From positions 2,046,001 to 2,110,000 of the forward strand of contig NZ_CP107836.1 of assembly GCF_036346615.1 (NCBI RefSeq): a stretch of DNA of 64,000 nt. Reading direction: 5' to 3'. Source of the DNA: Streptomyces sp. NBC_00523. Its GTDB lineage: Bacteria; Actinomycetota; Actinomycetes; Streptomycetales; Streptomycetaceae. The translations under genes were made by a program, and so were the position numbers. Below, in pieces: positions 31,806 through 42,800 of this stretch. The notes below the pieces were generated by a model. The model made no database searches. It was not told where the DNA came from and saw only the letters and a list, made by a program, of their open reading frames with translations. Within the stretch, counting starts at the first letter, position 1; the number at the start of each line of letters is the position of its first letter.

Positions 31806-32974
31806 GATTTCGCCACCACCTTCGACGCGCCGCCCTCTCGGTCCAACGCGCCCGCCGTGACCGCGATCGCCAGGCCCGCCAGGGCCGGCACCGCGCCCAC
31901 CAGCGCGGGGGACGTCCAGCCCCAGCCCGCCGCGATCGCCGTGCCGCCGAGCCACGCGCCGCCCGCGTTGGCCAGGTTGAAGGCGGAGTGGTTGGAGGCG
32001 GAGGCAAGGGTGGGGGCGTCCTTGGCCTTGTTCATGACCAGCATCTGGAGCGGCGTGGTCGTCATGAAGCCCACCGCGCCCAGCAGCACCACCATCAGCA
32101 GGGCCGCCCACTTGACCTGGGCCGCCAGCGGGAAGACCGCCAGGACGACGGCGAGGGCGCCCAGGGACCCGTACAGCGTCGGGCGCAGGGCCCGGTCCGT
32201 GAGCGGGCCGGCGGCCAGCGCGCCGAGGGTCATGCCGATGCCGAAGAGCGCGAGCACCGGCGTCACGGCGGATTCGCCGAAGCCCATGGCCTTCGTGGTC
32301 ATCGCGGAGAGGTAGGAGTAGACGGCGAACACCCCGGCGAAGCCGAAGACCGCGGTCAGGAGGCCGAGCAGGACCTGTCGGTTGCCGAGCGCCCGCAGCT
32401 CGTGGCGCACGTTCTGCCGGGCCTCGACGGGGATCTGCGGGACCAGCCGGGCGAGGGCCGCCATCGCGCAGACGCCGATGGCCGCGACGACCAGGAAGGT
32501 GGCCCGCCAGCCGAGGTGCTGGCCGAGCAGGGTGGCGGCCGGCACGCCGACGATGTTGGCGACCGTCAGGCCGAGGAACATCGTCGCGACGGCCCGCGCC
32601 CGGCGCCCCTCGGGCACGAGGCGGGAGGCGACGACGGCCCCGACGCCGAAGAACGCGCCGTGCGGCAGACCGGCCAGCAGGCGGCCCGCGATCAGCCAGC
32701 CGAAGCCTGGGGCGAGCGCGGAGGCGAGGTTGCCGATGGTGAACAGGGCCATCAGGAGCAGCAGCATCCGCTTGCGCGGGACGCGGGAGCCGACGGCGGT
32801 GAGCAGCGGGGCGCCGATCACCACGCCGATCGCGTACGCCGACACGAGGTAGCCCGCGGTGGGGACGGAGGTGCCGAGGTCGTCCGCGACGTCGGGCAGC
32901 AGGCCCATCATCACGAACTCGGTGGTGCCGATGCCGAAGGCGCTCACGGCCAGCGCGAGCAGGGCCAGGGGCAT
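31754..32974 (-). CDS. MFS drug/sugar efflux transporter (12 TM)
   Basis: 406 residues, 12 predicted membrane segments, DHA1-type exporter of the AraJ/chloramphenicol-efflux group. Motifs: GIGTTEFVMMGLLPDVADD at TM1, the A motif GSRVPRKRML after TM2, GLPHGAFFGVGAVVA in TM4, TVANIVGVPAATLLGQ in TM5 (antiporter motif C-like). Substrate unknown. ATG 32974 has GGTCTCTCCTC upstream. Its C-terminal tail is encoded by a repeated intergenic element, suggesting the original stop was replaced. The 230 bp upstream hold a palindrome that may be an operator. Confidence 0.9.
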   Translation of the reverse strand: MPLALLALAVSAFGIGTTEFVMMGLLPDVADDLGTSVPTAGYLVSAYAIGVVIGAPLLTAVGSRVPRKRMLLLLMALFTIGNLASALAPGFGWLIAGRLLAGLPHGAFFGVGAVVASRLVPEGRRARAVATMFLGLTVANIVGVPAATLLGQHLGWRATFLVVAAIGVCAMAALARLVPQIPVEARQNVRHELRALGNRQVLLGLLTAVFGFAGVFAVYSYLSAMTTKAMGFGESAVTPVLALFGIGMTLGALAAGPLTDRALRPTLYGSLGALAVVLAVFPLAAQVKWAALLMVVLLGAVGFMTTTPLQMLVMNKAKDAPTLASASNHSAFNLANAGGAWLGGTAIAAGWGWTSPALVGAVPALAGLAIAVTAGALDREGGASKVVAKSARPALEDRTPAGTGRN

Positions 32975-33141
32975 GAGGAGAGACCTTTCCGCTTCAGGGG
33001 CCCCCGCCGCAGCCCGGCGCGACCCGGTCGGGGCCCGCGGACACGCGGAGAGGGCGGGAGGGGACGTGGTCGTACGCACGCCCGCGCGGTCCGCCGGTCG
33101 GCGGGGCGCACGGCGGCGGACCGGCCTCGTCGCCGGCGACC

Positions 33142-33160
33142 TTGTTCCCGTACGGAACAA
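33142..33160. promoter_or_regulatory. palindrome upstream of the MFS gene, possible operator
   Basis: TTGTTCC (33142-33148) and GGAACAA (33154-33160) flank CGTAC, in the otherwise empty 230-bp gap 32975-33204, about 170 bp before the MFS start at 32974. Palindromes of this kind are typical TetR-family sites. No regulator gene is adjacent. Confidence 0.4.
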
Positions 33161-33204
33161 AGTGTCGCAGAGAAGTGGCACCAGCCGGTAAACGGCTCGT
33201 TGCG

Positions 33205-34233
33205 TCAGAGTTTGACGCGGGCGGCGATCGGGAGGTGGTCGCTGCCGGTGGCCGGGAGGGTCCAGGAGGACATCGGCTCGACGCCCTTGACCATGATCTG
33301 GTCGATCCGGGCCATCGGGAACTTCGCGGGCCAGCTGAAGCCGAAGCCGTCGCCCGCCGCGCCCTGCGTGGAGCGCATCTGCGAGGTGACCGCCTTGAGC
33401 GCGCGGTCGTTCATCGTCCCGTTGAGGTCGCCGAGCAGGGCGACGCGGGCGAGCGGTTCGCGGGAGATGGCCTTGCCGAGGGCGTCGGCGCTCTGGTCGC
33501 GCTGGTTGGCGGTGAAGCCGGCGTGGAGCTTGACGCGTACGGACGGCAGGTGCGCCACGTAGACCGCGAGGGGGCCCTCGGGCGTCGCGACCGTGGTGCG
33601 CATCGCGCGGACCCAGCCCATCTTGAGGTCCACCGGGCGGGTGTCGCTCAGCGGGTACTTGCTCCAGAGGCCCACGGTGCCCTGCACCGAGTGGTACCGG
33701 AAGCGGCCTTCGAGCGCCTTCTCGTACGCCGCCACCTTGCCCGCGGGCAGCTCCTGGAGGGCGACGACATCCGCGCCGGAGCCCGCGACCTGGTCGGCCG
33801 TGGCGGCCGGGTCGGGGTTGTCCGCGTTGACGTTGTGCGTGGCGACGGTCAGGTCGCCGCCGGCGCCGGACTTGTCCGTGAACAGGCCGCCGAACATGTT
33901 GAGCCAGACCACGACGGGCAGCACCAGCGCCACCACGGCGGTCGCCGAGCGGCGCACCAGGCCCAGGACCAGCAGCAGCGGGATCAGCACACCGAACCAC
34001 GGCAGGAACGTCTCGCTGAGGCTGCCCAGGTTGCCGATGGTGTTCGGGATCTGCGAGTGGAAGGCCATCACGAGGGTGAGCAGGACCGCCCAGCAGGCCA
34101 GCACGATTCCACGCCGCCAGACCCCGGGGTCCCGGAAGGTCCGGGCCAGTCTGTCGCGCAGGTCCCGGAAGCGGGAGCCGGAGCGCTGCGGTCCCACGCC
34201 GTTCCCGGTGTCCGCCCTGTACGCCTGCACCAT
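33205..34233 (-). CDS. membrane-bound endonuclease/exonuclease/phosphatase-family protein
   Basis: 342 residues from ATG 34233 (GAGGA 6-8 nt upstream). Three N-terminal membrane segments (WRRGIVLACWAVLLTLVM; FGVLIPLLLVLGLV; ATAVVALVLPVVVWLNMFG) precede an extracytoplasmic EEP catalytic domain with ATHNVNADNP, QELPAG, GDLNGTMNDR and GSDHLPI, the Mg-binding and catalytic His/Asp motifs. The fold cleaves phosphodiesters in nucleic acids, lipids or nucleotides; the substrate is unknown, and the outward orientation suggests a secreted-side nuclease or lipid phosphatase. The 166 bp upstream (34234-34399) hold no convincing gene. Confidence 0.88.
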   Translation of the reverse strand: MVQAYRADTGNGVGPQRSGSRFRDLRDRLARTFRDPGVWRRGIVLACWAVLLTLVMAFHSQIPNTIGNLGSLSETFLPWFGVLIPLLLVLGLVRRSATAVVALVLPVVVWLNMFGGLFTDKSGAGGDLTVATHNVNADNPDPAATADQVAGSGADVVALQELPAGKVAAYEKALEGRFRYHSVQGTVGLWSKYPLSDTRPVDLKMGWVRAMRTTVATPEGPLAVYVAHLPSVRVKLHAGFTANQRDQSADALGKAISREPLARVALLGDLNGTMNDRALKAVTSQMRSTQGAAGDGFGFSWPAKFPMARIDQIMVKGVEPMSSWTLPATGSDHLPIAARVKL

Positions 34234-34399
34234 CGCGCTGTCCTCACTGCCTTGCCGTACACATCGCCGCGCCCCCGACCCTAGGGGATGCGCGATGCCT
34301 TTCATGCCGCCCGTGGCGGTCGTACTGCCACGAGGACGTGGAAGGCGGCTCCGGCAGTTCCTCAGGAGCGGGGAATCGCGGTGCTCTGTGACGTAACGA

Positions 34400-35062
34400 T
34401 CACATCCGTCCGCGCCGGGGCGCCAGGCCCTCCATCACCAGGGCGATGATGCGGTCGGCGAGATCCTCGGGCAGCGGCGCGTCGGGCCGGTGGATGGTGC
34501 GTACGAGCATGGGGCCCAGGAAGAGGTCGTCCATCAGCTCCACGTCCGTGTCGTCCCGCAGCTCGCCCGCCTCGACGGCGCGCCGCACGGCGGCGACCAT
34601 GGCGAGGCGGCGGGGGGCGATCACGGTGCACTGGTACTCGTGCCAGAGCTTGGGGTGGCTCTTCATCTGCGCGAACACGTTGTGCAGCAGCACGGAGGAG
34701 CGCTGCGCGAGGCCGCGTTTGCGCATGGACTCCAGCAGGACGCGGAGGTCGCCGAGGCCGCCGGTGCCGGAGACCTCGGGTTCCGGGGGCTCGATGGCGC
34801 GGAGCACGTCGACGAAGAGCTCCTCCTTGCCCGCCCAGCGCCGGTAGATGGTGGCCTTGCCCACCCCGGCGGTGCGGGCGATGCGCTCGATGGAGAGCGC
34901 GGCAAGAGGTTCACCGGCCTCCAGCAGCTCCACGACGGCGTCCAGGATGGCCGCCTCGGCCGCGGCACTGCGCGGCCGGCCCCGGCGCGGCTCGGAGTCG
35001 TCCCCGGGTCCCGGGGGGCCGGGGACCTCGCCGGACCGCTCGTCCGATGCCTGAGCCTGCAC
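34400..35062 (-). CDS. TetR-family regulator of the adjacent DHA2 exporter
   Basis: 220 residues from GTG 35062, with AAAGGTGG upstream. A disordered 30-residue N-end (PGPPGPGDDSEPRRGRPR) is followed by the TetR helix-turn-helix: LSIERIARTAGVGKATIYRRWAGKEEL. The ligand domain resembles multidrug-type TetR_C proteins (LLHNVFAQMKSHPKLW). It lies downstream of a 14-TM MFS exporter in the same direction, separated by a terminator. The perfect 19-bp palindrome in the exporter promoter (36818-36836) is the obvious target. Confidence 0.9.
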   Translation of the reverse strand: MQAQASDERSGEVPGPPGPGDDSEPRRGRPRSAAAEAAILDAVVELLEAGEPLAALSIERIARTAGVGKATIYRRWAGKEELFVDVLRAIEPPEPEVSGTGGLGDLRVLLESMRKRGLAQRSSVLLHNVFAQMKSHPKLWHEYQCTVIAPRRLAMVAAVRRAVEAGELRDDTDVELMDDLFLGPMLVRTIHRPDAPLPEDLADRIIALVMEGLAPRRGRM

Positions 35063-35121
35063 GTGAAACCACCTTTCGCCGCCCCCGATTCTCGCCGACG
35101 CGGAAGAGGGCCGGCGCCTAT

Positions 35122-35158
35122 GGGTGAACCGGGCCGCGGGACACGGCCCGGTTCACCC
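35122..35158 (-). terminator. terminator hairpin after the DHA2 exporter
   Basis: GGGTGAACCGGGCCG (35122-35136) pairs perfectly with CGGCCCGGTTCACCC (35144-35158), 15 bp with a 7-nt loop, 31 bp after the exporter stop and before the TetR start. Confidence 0.8.
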
Positions 35159-35188
35159 GGAAGGTTCAACCGGACGCCGCCGGGAACG

Positions 35189-36793
35189 TCATCGCTCGGC
35201 GCCCGCCGGAGCGGGGCGCTCCTCCTCGCGTACGGCCTGGGGCGCGGCCGGCTCGCGGCCCGGCAGCCACAGCGCGACGACGACCGTGCCGACGAGGGCG
35301 ACGGCGGCCGAGCCGAGGGCCGTGACGTGCATGGCGCTCATGAAGGCGTCGTGCGCGGCGGTGACCAGCGGGGCGCCCTTGGGGCCCAGCTTCTCCGCGA
35401 TGGCGAGCGTGGCCTCGATGGACTCCCCCGCCGCGTCCCGGGCCCCGGAGGGCAGCGCGCCGAGGTGGTTCTCGATGTCGCCCCGGTAGACGGTGGACAG
35501 CACCGAGCCGAGCACGGCGATCCCGAGCGCGCCGCCGACCTGGCGGAACGTGTTGTTGACGGCCGATCCCGAGCCGGCCTTCTCGCGCGGCAGGGCCTGC
35601 ATCACGGCGACGGTGACCGGCGGCATGACGTGGGCCATGCCGGTGCCCTGGACGAAGAAGACGACGCACATCAGCCAGACGGGCGTGTCGGCGTCGAAGA
35701 GCGCGAACGCGGCCAGGCCGACGGCGACGGCCAGCATGCCCGCCGTGCAGACGGCGCGGGCGCCGAAGCGGGCGACGACGATCCGGGCGCGGGGCGCGAA
35801 GAGCATCTGGGCCACGGCCAGCGGCAGGATCAGCAGCCCGGACTGGAGGGCGCTGTAGCCACGCACGCTCTGCATGTAGAAGGCGGAGAAGAAGGTGACG
35901 CCCATCAGCGCGAAGAAGATCAGCGCGATCGCGGCGACGGCGGCGGAGAACGCGGGCTTCTTGAAGTACGAGACGTCGATCGCCGGGCTGGCGCTGCGCT
36001 TCTCGTGGAGGACGAAGACCACCAGGACGGCGAGGCCGCCGATGACCGGGAGGAGGACGGTGACATCGGTGAAGTCGGCGAGCTCGCCGCCCCGGATGAT
36101 GCCGTACACGAGCAGCACCAGGCCGATGATGGAGAGCACCACGCCGAGCGGGTCGAGCCGGCCCGGCTTCGGGTCCTTCGAGTCCGGCACCAGCAGGACC
36201 ATAGCGACCAGGGCGATGATCACCACGGGGACGTTGACCAGGAAGATCGAGCCCCACCAGAAGTGTTCGAGGAGCAGGCCGCCGGTGATCGGGCCGATCG
36301 CGATGCCGAGGCCGACGCTGCCGGCCCAGATGCCGATCGCCTTGGGCTGCTCGTCGCGCTCGAAGACGTTCATCAGGACGGCGAGCGTGGCCGGCATGAC
36401 GAAGGCGGCGCCGAAGCCCATCAGGGCGCGCCAGGTGATGAGCTGGCCGGGCGAGCCGGACATGGCGGCGAGGGCGGAGCCGATGCCGAAGAGGGTGATG
36501 CCGAAGAGCAGGACCTTCTTGCGGCCGAGGCGGTCGCCCAGCAGACCGGCCGTGAAGAGCAGGCCGGCGAAGACGAGCGTGTAGGAGTTGATCGCCCACT
36601 CCAGCTCGCTCTGGGTGGCGCCGATGCCCGTGGGCGAAGGGGAGGCGATCGTCTTGACGGCGACGTTCAGGATCGAGTTGTCCAGCACCACGATGAGCAG
36701 GCTGAACATCAGGACCACGAGAATCGCCCAGCGGCGGCGGTGGACCGCCTCCGGTATCTGGGACACGGCGGGAGCGCCGGAGGGTGTGGACAT
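35189..36793 (-). CDS. MFS multidrug exporter, DHA2 family (14 TM)
   Basis: 534 residues with about 14 membrane segments. DHA2 signatures: [13 protein letters not shown] in TM1 (the LDxTxxNVA motif), [13 protein letters not shown] after TM2, and [17 protein letters not shown] in TM5 (motif C). A hydrophilic loop follows TM13 ([18 protein letters not shown]). Exports drugs by proton antiport; substrate unknown. ATG 36793 has no ribosome site but TAGGCT 7 nt upstream, indicating a leaderless mRNA. A 19-bp palindrome overlaps the -35 region. Divergent from panB. Confidence 0.92.
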   Translation of the reverse strand: MSTPSGAPAVSQIPEAVHRRRWAILVVLMFSLLIVVLDNSILNVAVKTIASPSPTGIGATQSELEWAINSYTLVFAGLLFTAGLLGDRLGRKKVLLFGITLFGIGSALAAMSGSPGQLITWRALMGFGAAFVMPATLAVLMNVFERDEQPKAIGIWAGSVGLGIAIGPITGGLLLEHFWWGSIFLVNVPVVIIALVAMVLLVPDSKDPKPGRLDPLGVVLSIIGLVLLVYGIIRGGELADFTDVTVLLPVIGGLAVLVVFVLHEKRSASPAIDVSYFKKPAFSAAVAAIALIFFALMGVTFFSAFYMQSVRGYSALQSGLLILPLAVAQMLFAPRARIVVARFGARAVCTAGMLAVAVGLAAFALFDADTPVWLMCVVFFVQGTGMAHVMPPVTVAVMQALPREKAGSGSAVNNTFRQVGGALGIAVLGSVLSTVYRGDIENHLGALPSGARDAAGESIEATLAIAEKLGPKGAPLVTAAHDAFMSAMHVTALGSAAVALVGTVVVALWLPGREPAAPQAVREEERPAPAGAER

Positions 36794-36800
36794 GAGGAGC

Positions 36801-36836
36801 AGCCTAAACGCATTGCGATACGAGACCGTCTCGTAT
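36801..36836 (-). promoter_or_regulatory. promoter and 19-bp TetR-type operator of the DHA2 exporter
   Basis: ATACGAGACCGTCTCGTAT at 36818-36836 is a perfect palindrome around a single central base. On the minus strand it lies 11 bp upstream of a -10 TAGGCT (36801-36806), covering the -35, so a bound repressor would block RNA polymerase. The TetR gene downstream of the exporter is the likely regulator. Confidence 0.75.
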
Positions 36837-36973
36837 TGTAAATTCTTTACCGAGGACAAGCCCGAGGGCCCGGCCGCGCGGCCCACTTCCCGCGACCGGC
36901 TCCGGGATGCCACCATGGAAGCGGTCCGGGGACGCCGTCAGGGCGCCTCGAGATGACGAAGGAGCCACCTGCC

Positions 36974-37858
36974 ATGTCGCTTCAGGCTGCGCAGAACCAG
37001 TCCGCCAACCCCGCGGGCACCCCCTCCGACAGCAGCAAGGCGCTGTACGGGGGCAAGAGCAACCGCCGGGTCACCGTCCACGACATCGCCGCCGCCACCG
37101 CGCGCGGCGAGAAGTGGCCCATGCTCACCGCCTACGACGCGATGACCGCGTCCGTCTTCGACGAGGCCGGCATCCCGGTCATGCTCGTCGGCGACTCCAT
37201 GGGCAACTGTCACCTCGGCTACGAGACCACCGTGCCCGTCACGATGGACGAGATCGCCATCCTGTCCGCCGCTGTCGTCCGGGGCACCAAGCGCGCCCTG
37301 ATCGTCGCGGACCTCCCCTTCGGGGCGTACCAGGAGAGCCCGGTCCAGGCCCTGCGCAACGCCACCCGGCTCATCAAGGAGTCCGGCGTCGGCGCGGTCA
37401 AGCTGGAGGGCGGCGAGCGCAGCCACGAGCAGATCAAGCTGCTGGTCGACGCCGGAATCCCGGTCATGGCCCACATCGGCCTGACCCCGCAGTCCGTCAA
37501 CGCGATGGGCTACCGGGTGCAGGGCCGGGGCGAGGAGGCCGCCCAGCAGATGCTGCGCGACGCCAAGGCCGTGCAGGACGCGGGCGCGTTCGCCGTCGTC
37601 CTGGAGCTCGTACCGGCCGAGCTGGCCGCCGAGGTCACCCGCACCCTGCACATCCCGACCATCGGGATCGGCGCCGGTCCGGAGACCGACGCGCAGGTGC
37701 TGGTCTACACCGACATGGTCGGGCTGACCGGCGGCAAGGTGCCGCGCTTCACCAAGCAGTACGCCGACCTGCGGCAGATCCTCGGCGACGCCGCGAAGGC
37801 GTACGCGGAGGAGGTCGTCGGCGGCACGTTCCCGGCCCCGGAGCACACCTTCCACTGA
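36974..37858 (+). CDS. panB: 3-methyl-2-oxobutanoate hydroxymethyltransferase
   Basis: 294 residues from ATG 36974; GAAGGAG lies 10 nt upstream. First step of pantothenate (coenzyme A) synthesis: adds a hydroxymethyl group from methylene-tetrahydrofolate to 2-oxoisovalerate to give ketopantoate. (beta/alpha)8 barrel with metal- and substrate-binding [47 protein letters not shown] and catalytic Glu in [10 protein letters not shown]. The N-terminal 30 residues are an unconserved-looking extension common in actinobacteria. Followed by a strong terminator. Confidence 0.95.
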   Translation: MSLQAAQNQSANPAGTPSDSSKALYGGKSNRRVTVHDIAAATARGEKWPMLTAYDAMTASVFDEAGIPVMLVGDSMGNCHLGYETTVPVTMDEIAILSAAVVRGTKRALIVADLPFGAYQESPVQALRNATRLIKESGVGAVKLEGGERSHEQIKLLVDAGIPVMAHIGLTPQSVNAMGYRVQGRGEEAAQQMLRDAKAVQDAGAFAVVLELVPAELAAEVTRTLHIPTIGIGAGPETDAQVLVYTDMVGLTGGKVPRFTKQYADLRQILGDAAKAYAEEVVGGTFPAPEHTFH

Positions 37859-37893
37859 GGCCCCAAGCCCCAAACGACCACCACCGGTAACGA

Positions 37894-37930
37894 CGACAGC
37901 CCGCCGACTTCCCCCATCGGCGGGCTGTCG
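37894..37930 (+). terminator. terminator hairpin after panB
   Basis: CGACAGCCCGCCGA (37894-37907) pairs perfectly with TCGGCGGGCTGTCG (37917-37930), 14 bp with a 9-nt loop (CTTCCCCCA). Confidence 0.8.
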
Positions 37931-37986
37931 GCCGTTGTCGGTGGAGCCGAGCGGGCTGTCGGCCGGCTGTCGGCGGCCTGTCGGTG
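37923..37986. repeat. five 11-bp units with TGTCGG core before the ABC exporter operon
   Basis: Units of the form GGCTGTCGGCC start at 37923, 37934 (GTTGTCGGTGG), 37954, 37965 and 37976 (GCCTGTCGGTG). The spacing of 11 bp (with one 20-bp step) puts the TGTCGG cores on the same face of the helix. The last unit ends 21 bp before the start of the ATPase gene. Confidence 0.6.
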
Positions 37987-38007
37987 GCGGCTGGTCTGAT
38001 AGTCGGC

Positions 38008-39014
<1,007 letters not shown>

Positions 39015-39018
<4 letters not shown>

Positions 39019-39872
39019 GCACGACGACTCTGACGCCCACCCCCACCGACACGCCCGTCTCCGCACCGGCCGCCAAGCTCCACGACGAGGGCGGCATCGG
39101 ACTGCGGAACAACCTGCGCCACATCGGGGCCCTGGTCCGGCGCAACCTGCTCCAGATCAAGAAGGATCCGGAGTCGATGTTCGACGCGCTGCTGATGCCC
39201 GTCATCTTCGTGCTGCTGTTCGTGTACGTCTTCGGCGGCTCGGTCGGCGGCAGCATGGGCGGCGGCCGGCAGGAGTACCTGAACTACCTGATCCCCGGCC
39301 TGATGGCGATGATGGGCATGAACATCGCCATGGCCGTCGGCAGCGGTGTCAACGACGACTTCCGCAAGGGGGTCATGGACCGCTTCCGTACGATGCCGAT
39401 CGCGCGCTCCTCGGTGCTCGTCGCCAAGATCGTGGTCGAGCTCGGCCGGATGATGGTCGCCACGCTCATCCTGCTGGGCATGGGCTTCGCCCTCGGCATG
39501 CAGCTCCACGGGTCGGTGCTCGGCCTCATCGCGGCGATCGGCCTGTCGGCCGCGTTCGGCGCCGCGATCATGTGGATCTTCATCCTGCTCGGCCTGGCCA
39601 TGAAGACGTCCCAGGCGGTTCAGGGAATGGGGATGCTGGTCATGATGCCGCTCCAGTTCGGTTCCTCGATCTTCGCCCCGCCCACGACGATGCCGGGCTG
39701 GCTCCAGACCTTCACCGACTACAACCCGCTGTCGAATCTGGCGGACGCGGCGCGCGGCCTCATGATGGGCACCTCACTCGGCCACTCGGTCTGGCTGACG
39801 CTCGGCTGGGCCGTGGTCATCACGGCGGCCGTGGCTCCGCTCGCCGTCTCCAAGTTCCGCAAGAAGTCCTGA
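39015..39872 (+). CDS. ABC-2 type exporter permease, DrrB family
   Basis: 285 residues. A 45-residue cytoplasmic N-end with HIGALVRRNLLQIKKDP leads to six membrane segments of the ABC-2 type (ALLMPVIFVLLFVYVFGGSV; YLIPGLMAMMGMNIAMAVG; MIWIFILLGLAM-type later helices). Family cue: DFRKGVMDRFRTMPI. Forms the transport channel with the upstream ATPase, translationally coupled by a 4-bp overlap. Stop is only 2 bp from that of the convergent SARP-type regulator. Confidence 0.92.
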
Positions 39873-39874
39873 CG

Positions 39875-42800
39875 TCACGGGTTCGGCTCGGGATCCGCGT
39901 CCACGAGGGCGGCGGCCTCCTCCAGGGAGAGGCCGCCGCCCTCGGCGTACGCGGCCTCGTAGGCGGCGTCCGCGAGGCGGCTGCGGACCAGATCCTCGGC
40001 GCGGGCCAGGTTCTCGCGTTCCATCGCGTTCATGAAGTGCCCCTTGGGCAGGTGCGCCCGGCCGGCGCCCAGCAGCCGCGCCGCGACGAGGGCCCGCTCC
40101 TCGCCGCCCAGCCCGCCGAGCGCCCAGGCCACGATGACCAGATTGATCACCGCCATCTGCGGCGCGACCATCTGCGTCAGCGGGTCCCGTACGCCCTTGA
40201 GGGACCGCCGGCTCTGCTCCAGGGCGCGGGCGTACTCGCCGTCCTGGTTGTCCAGCCAGGCCAGGCCGCCGAGGACGAAGCCCTCGAACACCGCCATGGT
40301 CTCGGACGCGAACTCCTCCTGGAGGCAGCTGAACTGCTCGCGCGCCTCGGCGGTCCGGCCGCACCGGCCCAGCCACATCGCCAGGAACAGCCGGGCCGCC
40401 GGGCGGGCCTCGTGCCCGGTCTGGCGTTCGTCGGCCAGCACCTCGCGCATGCGCGCCTCGCCCTCCTCGCCCCGGCCGAGCTCGGTGAGCACGGCGGCGT
40501 GGCGGATGCGGAGCACGGAGACCTGGGCCAGGGCGCCCAGTCGTTCGGCCGAGCGGATGGCGGCCTGGAAGTCCTCGGCGGCCCGCGCGTACGCGCCCTG
40601 CTTCTCACCCGCCTCGCCGCGTGAGGAGAGCGCCTCGGCCATCCCCCAGTCGTCGCCGAGCCGGCTGAAGATCGCCAGGCTCTCATCGGCGTCCCGGTGG
40701 GCCTCACCGGCCCAGTCCGGGCGGTTGGCCAGCACATTGGCCCGCATCTGGAGGGCGGCGGCCAGCTCCCACTCGTAACCGAACTCCCGCGCGCCGCGCA
40801 CCGTTTCGTCCAGCAGGTGGCGCAGGTCGGAGACGCCGCCGGTGAGCATCACGGCGTAGAACCAGAGCGAGGCGGGGCTGCGGCAGGTCTGCGGCTGGCC
40901 CGCCCGGTAGGTCGCGACGATGGCCCGCAGCCGGGCCATGCTGGCCTCGTTCGTCCACTCGTCCATCGCGTGGTCCATGCTGACCAGCTGGACCAGGGTC
41001 ACCTGCCGCCGCGCCTCCTCCAGCAGCTCCTGGCGCATGGGCGGGGGCGCGTCCGTGCAGCGCTCGTGGATGGAGGGCGCGAGCCGTACGGGCTCCGCGA
41101 ACGGGTCGGGGCCGAGGGCGGCGGCCGCGTCGGCCCAGTGCAGGGCGTCGCCGCGCAGGTTGCGGATCTGCCAGTACCAGGACAGGGACAGCACCATGCA
41201 CAGCGCCTCCTGCTCGTCGCGGGCGGCGACGGCGTGGCGCAGGGCGATGCGCAGGTTCTCGTACTCGCGTTGCAGGAGGCCGATGGCGGCGAGTTGTCCG
41301 GAGCCGCGCAGCAGCGGGTCCGTCGTACGGGCCAGCTCGCGGTAGAACACGAGGTGCCGGTGCTCGACCGCGTCCCGCTCCCCCGACTCCTCCAGGCGCT
41401 CCGCCGCGTACTCGCCGACGGTCTCAAGGAGCCGGTAGCGCATCCGGCCGTCGTCCGCCGGGGCGGCGACCACGAGCGACTTGTCCACGAGCGAGCCGAG
41501 GAGGAGGGCCACCTCGCCGGAGCGGCCGGCCGTGTCGGCGCAGACGGCCTCGGCGGCCTCCAGGGTGCAGCCGCCCGCGAAGACGGAGAGGCGGCGCAGG
41601 ACGACGCGCTCGTCGTCGTCCAGCAGCTCCCAGGACCAGTCCACGACCGCGCGCAGCGTCTGCTGGCGGGGCAGCACGGTCCGGCTGCCGCTGGTCAGCA
41701 GGCGGAAGCGGTCGTCCAGCCGGTCCGCGATCTGCTGCGGCGTGAGCATCCGCAGCCGGGCCGCGGCGAGCTCGATGGCGAGCGGCAGGCCGTCCAGGCG
41801 GCGGCAGATCTCGGCGGTGGCCGCCGCCGTCGCCTCGTCCGCGTCCACCCGGAAGCCGGGGCGGGCGGCGGCGCCGCGCTCCGCGAGCAGCCGCAGCGCG
41901 GTCGGGTCCGGCAGCGGATCGACCGGCCGGACCGCCTCGCCCGGCACGCCGAGGGGTTCCCGGCTGGTCGCGAGGACGGTGAGCCGGGGGCAGTGGGCCA
42001 GCAGATGATCGGCGAGGGCGGCGGCGGCCTCGATGACGTGCTCGCAGTTGTCGAGGAGGAGCAGCATGCGGCGGCGGGAGCAGTACTCGGTGAGCCGGGC
42101 CAGCGACTCACCGGCCGCGCGCTCCTCGCCGGAGGCCCGTTCGGCGGCCCGCAGCTCCCCGGAGCCGGCCCCGCTCAGCACGGTCTCCCGGGCCCCGAGC
42201 GCGGCGAGCACCGCCTCCGGCACGGCCTCCGGGTCGTCCACGGGGGCCAGTTCGGCGAGCCAGACGCCGTCCGGCCAGGTACCGGCGTCGACGGTGTCCG
42301 CGACCTCCTGCGAGAGCCGGGTCTTCCCGGCGCCGCCGGGGCCGAGCAGGGTGACAAGGCGGCCCCGGGAGAGGTCGCCGCGCAGGGCCTCCATCTCCCG
42401 CTCCCGGCCGACGAAGCTGGTGAGCCGGGCCCGGAGGTTGCCCAGGGGGGCGGCGGGGGCCTTCGCGGGGGCCGGGGGCTCCTGCCGCAGCAGCTCTGCG
42501 TACAGGGCGGTCAGCTCGGGGCCCGGGTCGGTGCCGAGGCGGTCGGCGAGGAGGGTGCGGACCTCGTCGTACGCGGCGAGGGCCTGGGCGGTGCGCCCGG
42601 CGTCGCGCAGGGCGCGCAGGCGGAGCGCCTGGAGGGGTTCGTCCAGGGGGTGTTCACCGCAGAGCGCGGTCAGCTCCGGCAGCACCTCGGCGGCCCGGCC
42701 GAGCGCCAGCTCCGCGGCGAGCCGGTCCCGGCGGGCGTCGAGCCGGCGGGCGGTCCAGCGCGCGGCGGCGGCGTGCCGGTCGGGGAGGTCGGCGAGGGCG

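Noticed and set aside
34295..34396. 33-codon plus-strand ORF between the EEP and TetR genes
   Set aside because: Starts without a ribosome site, Arg-rich and featureless; no support beyond an open frame.
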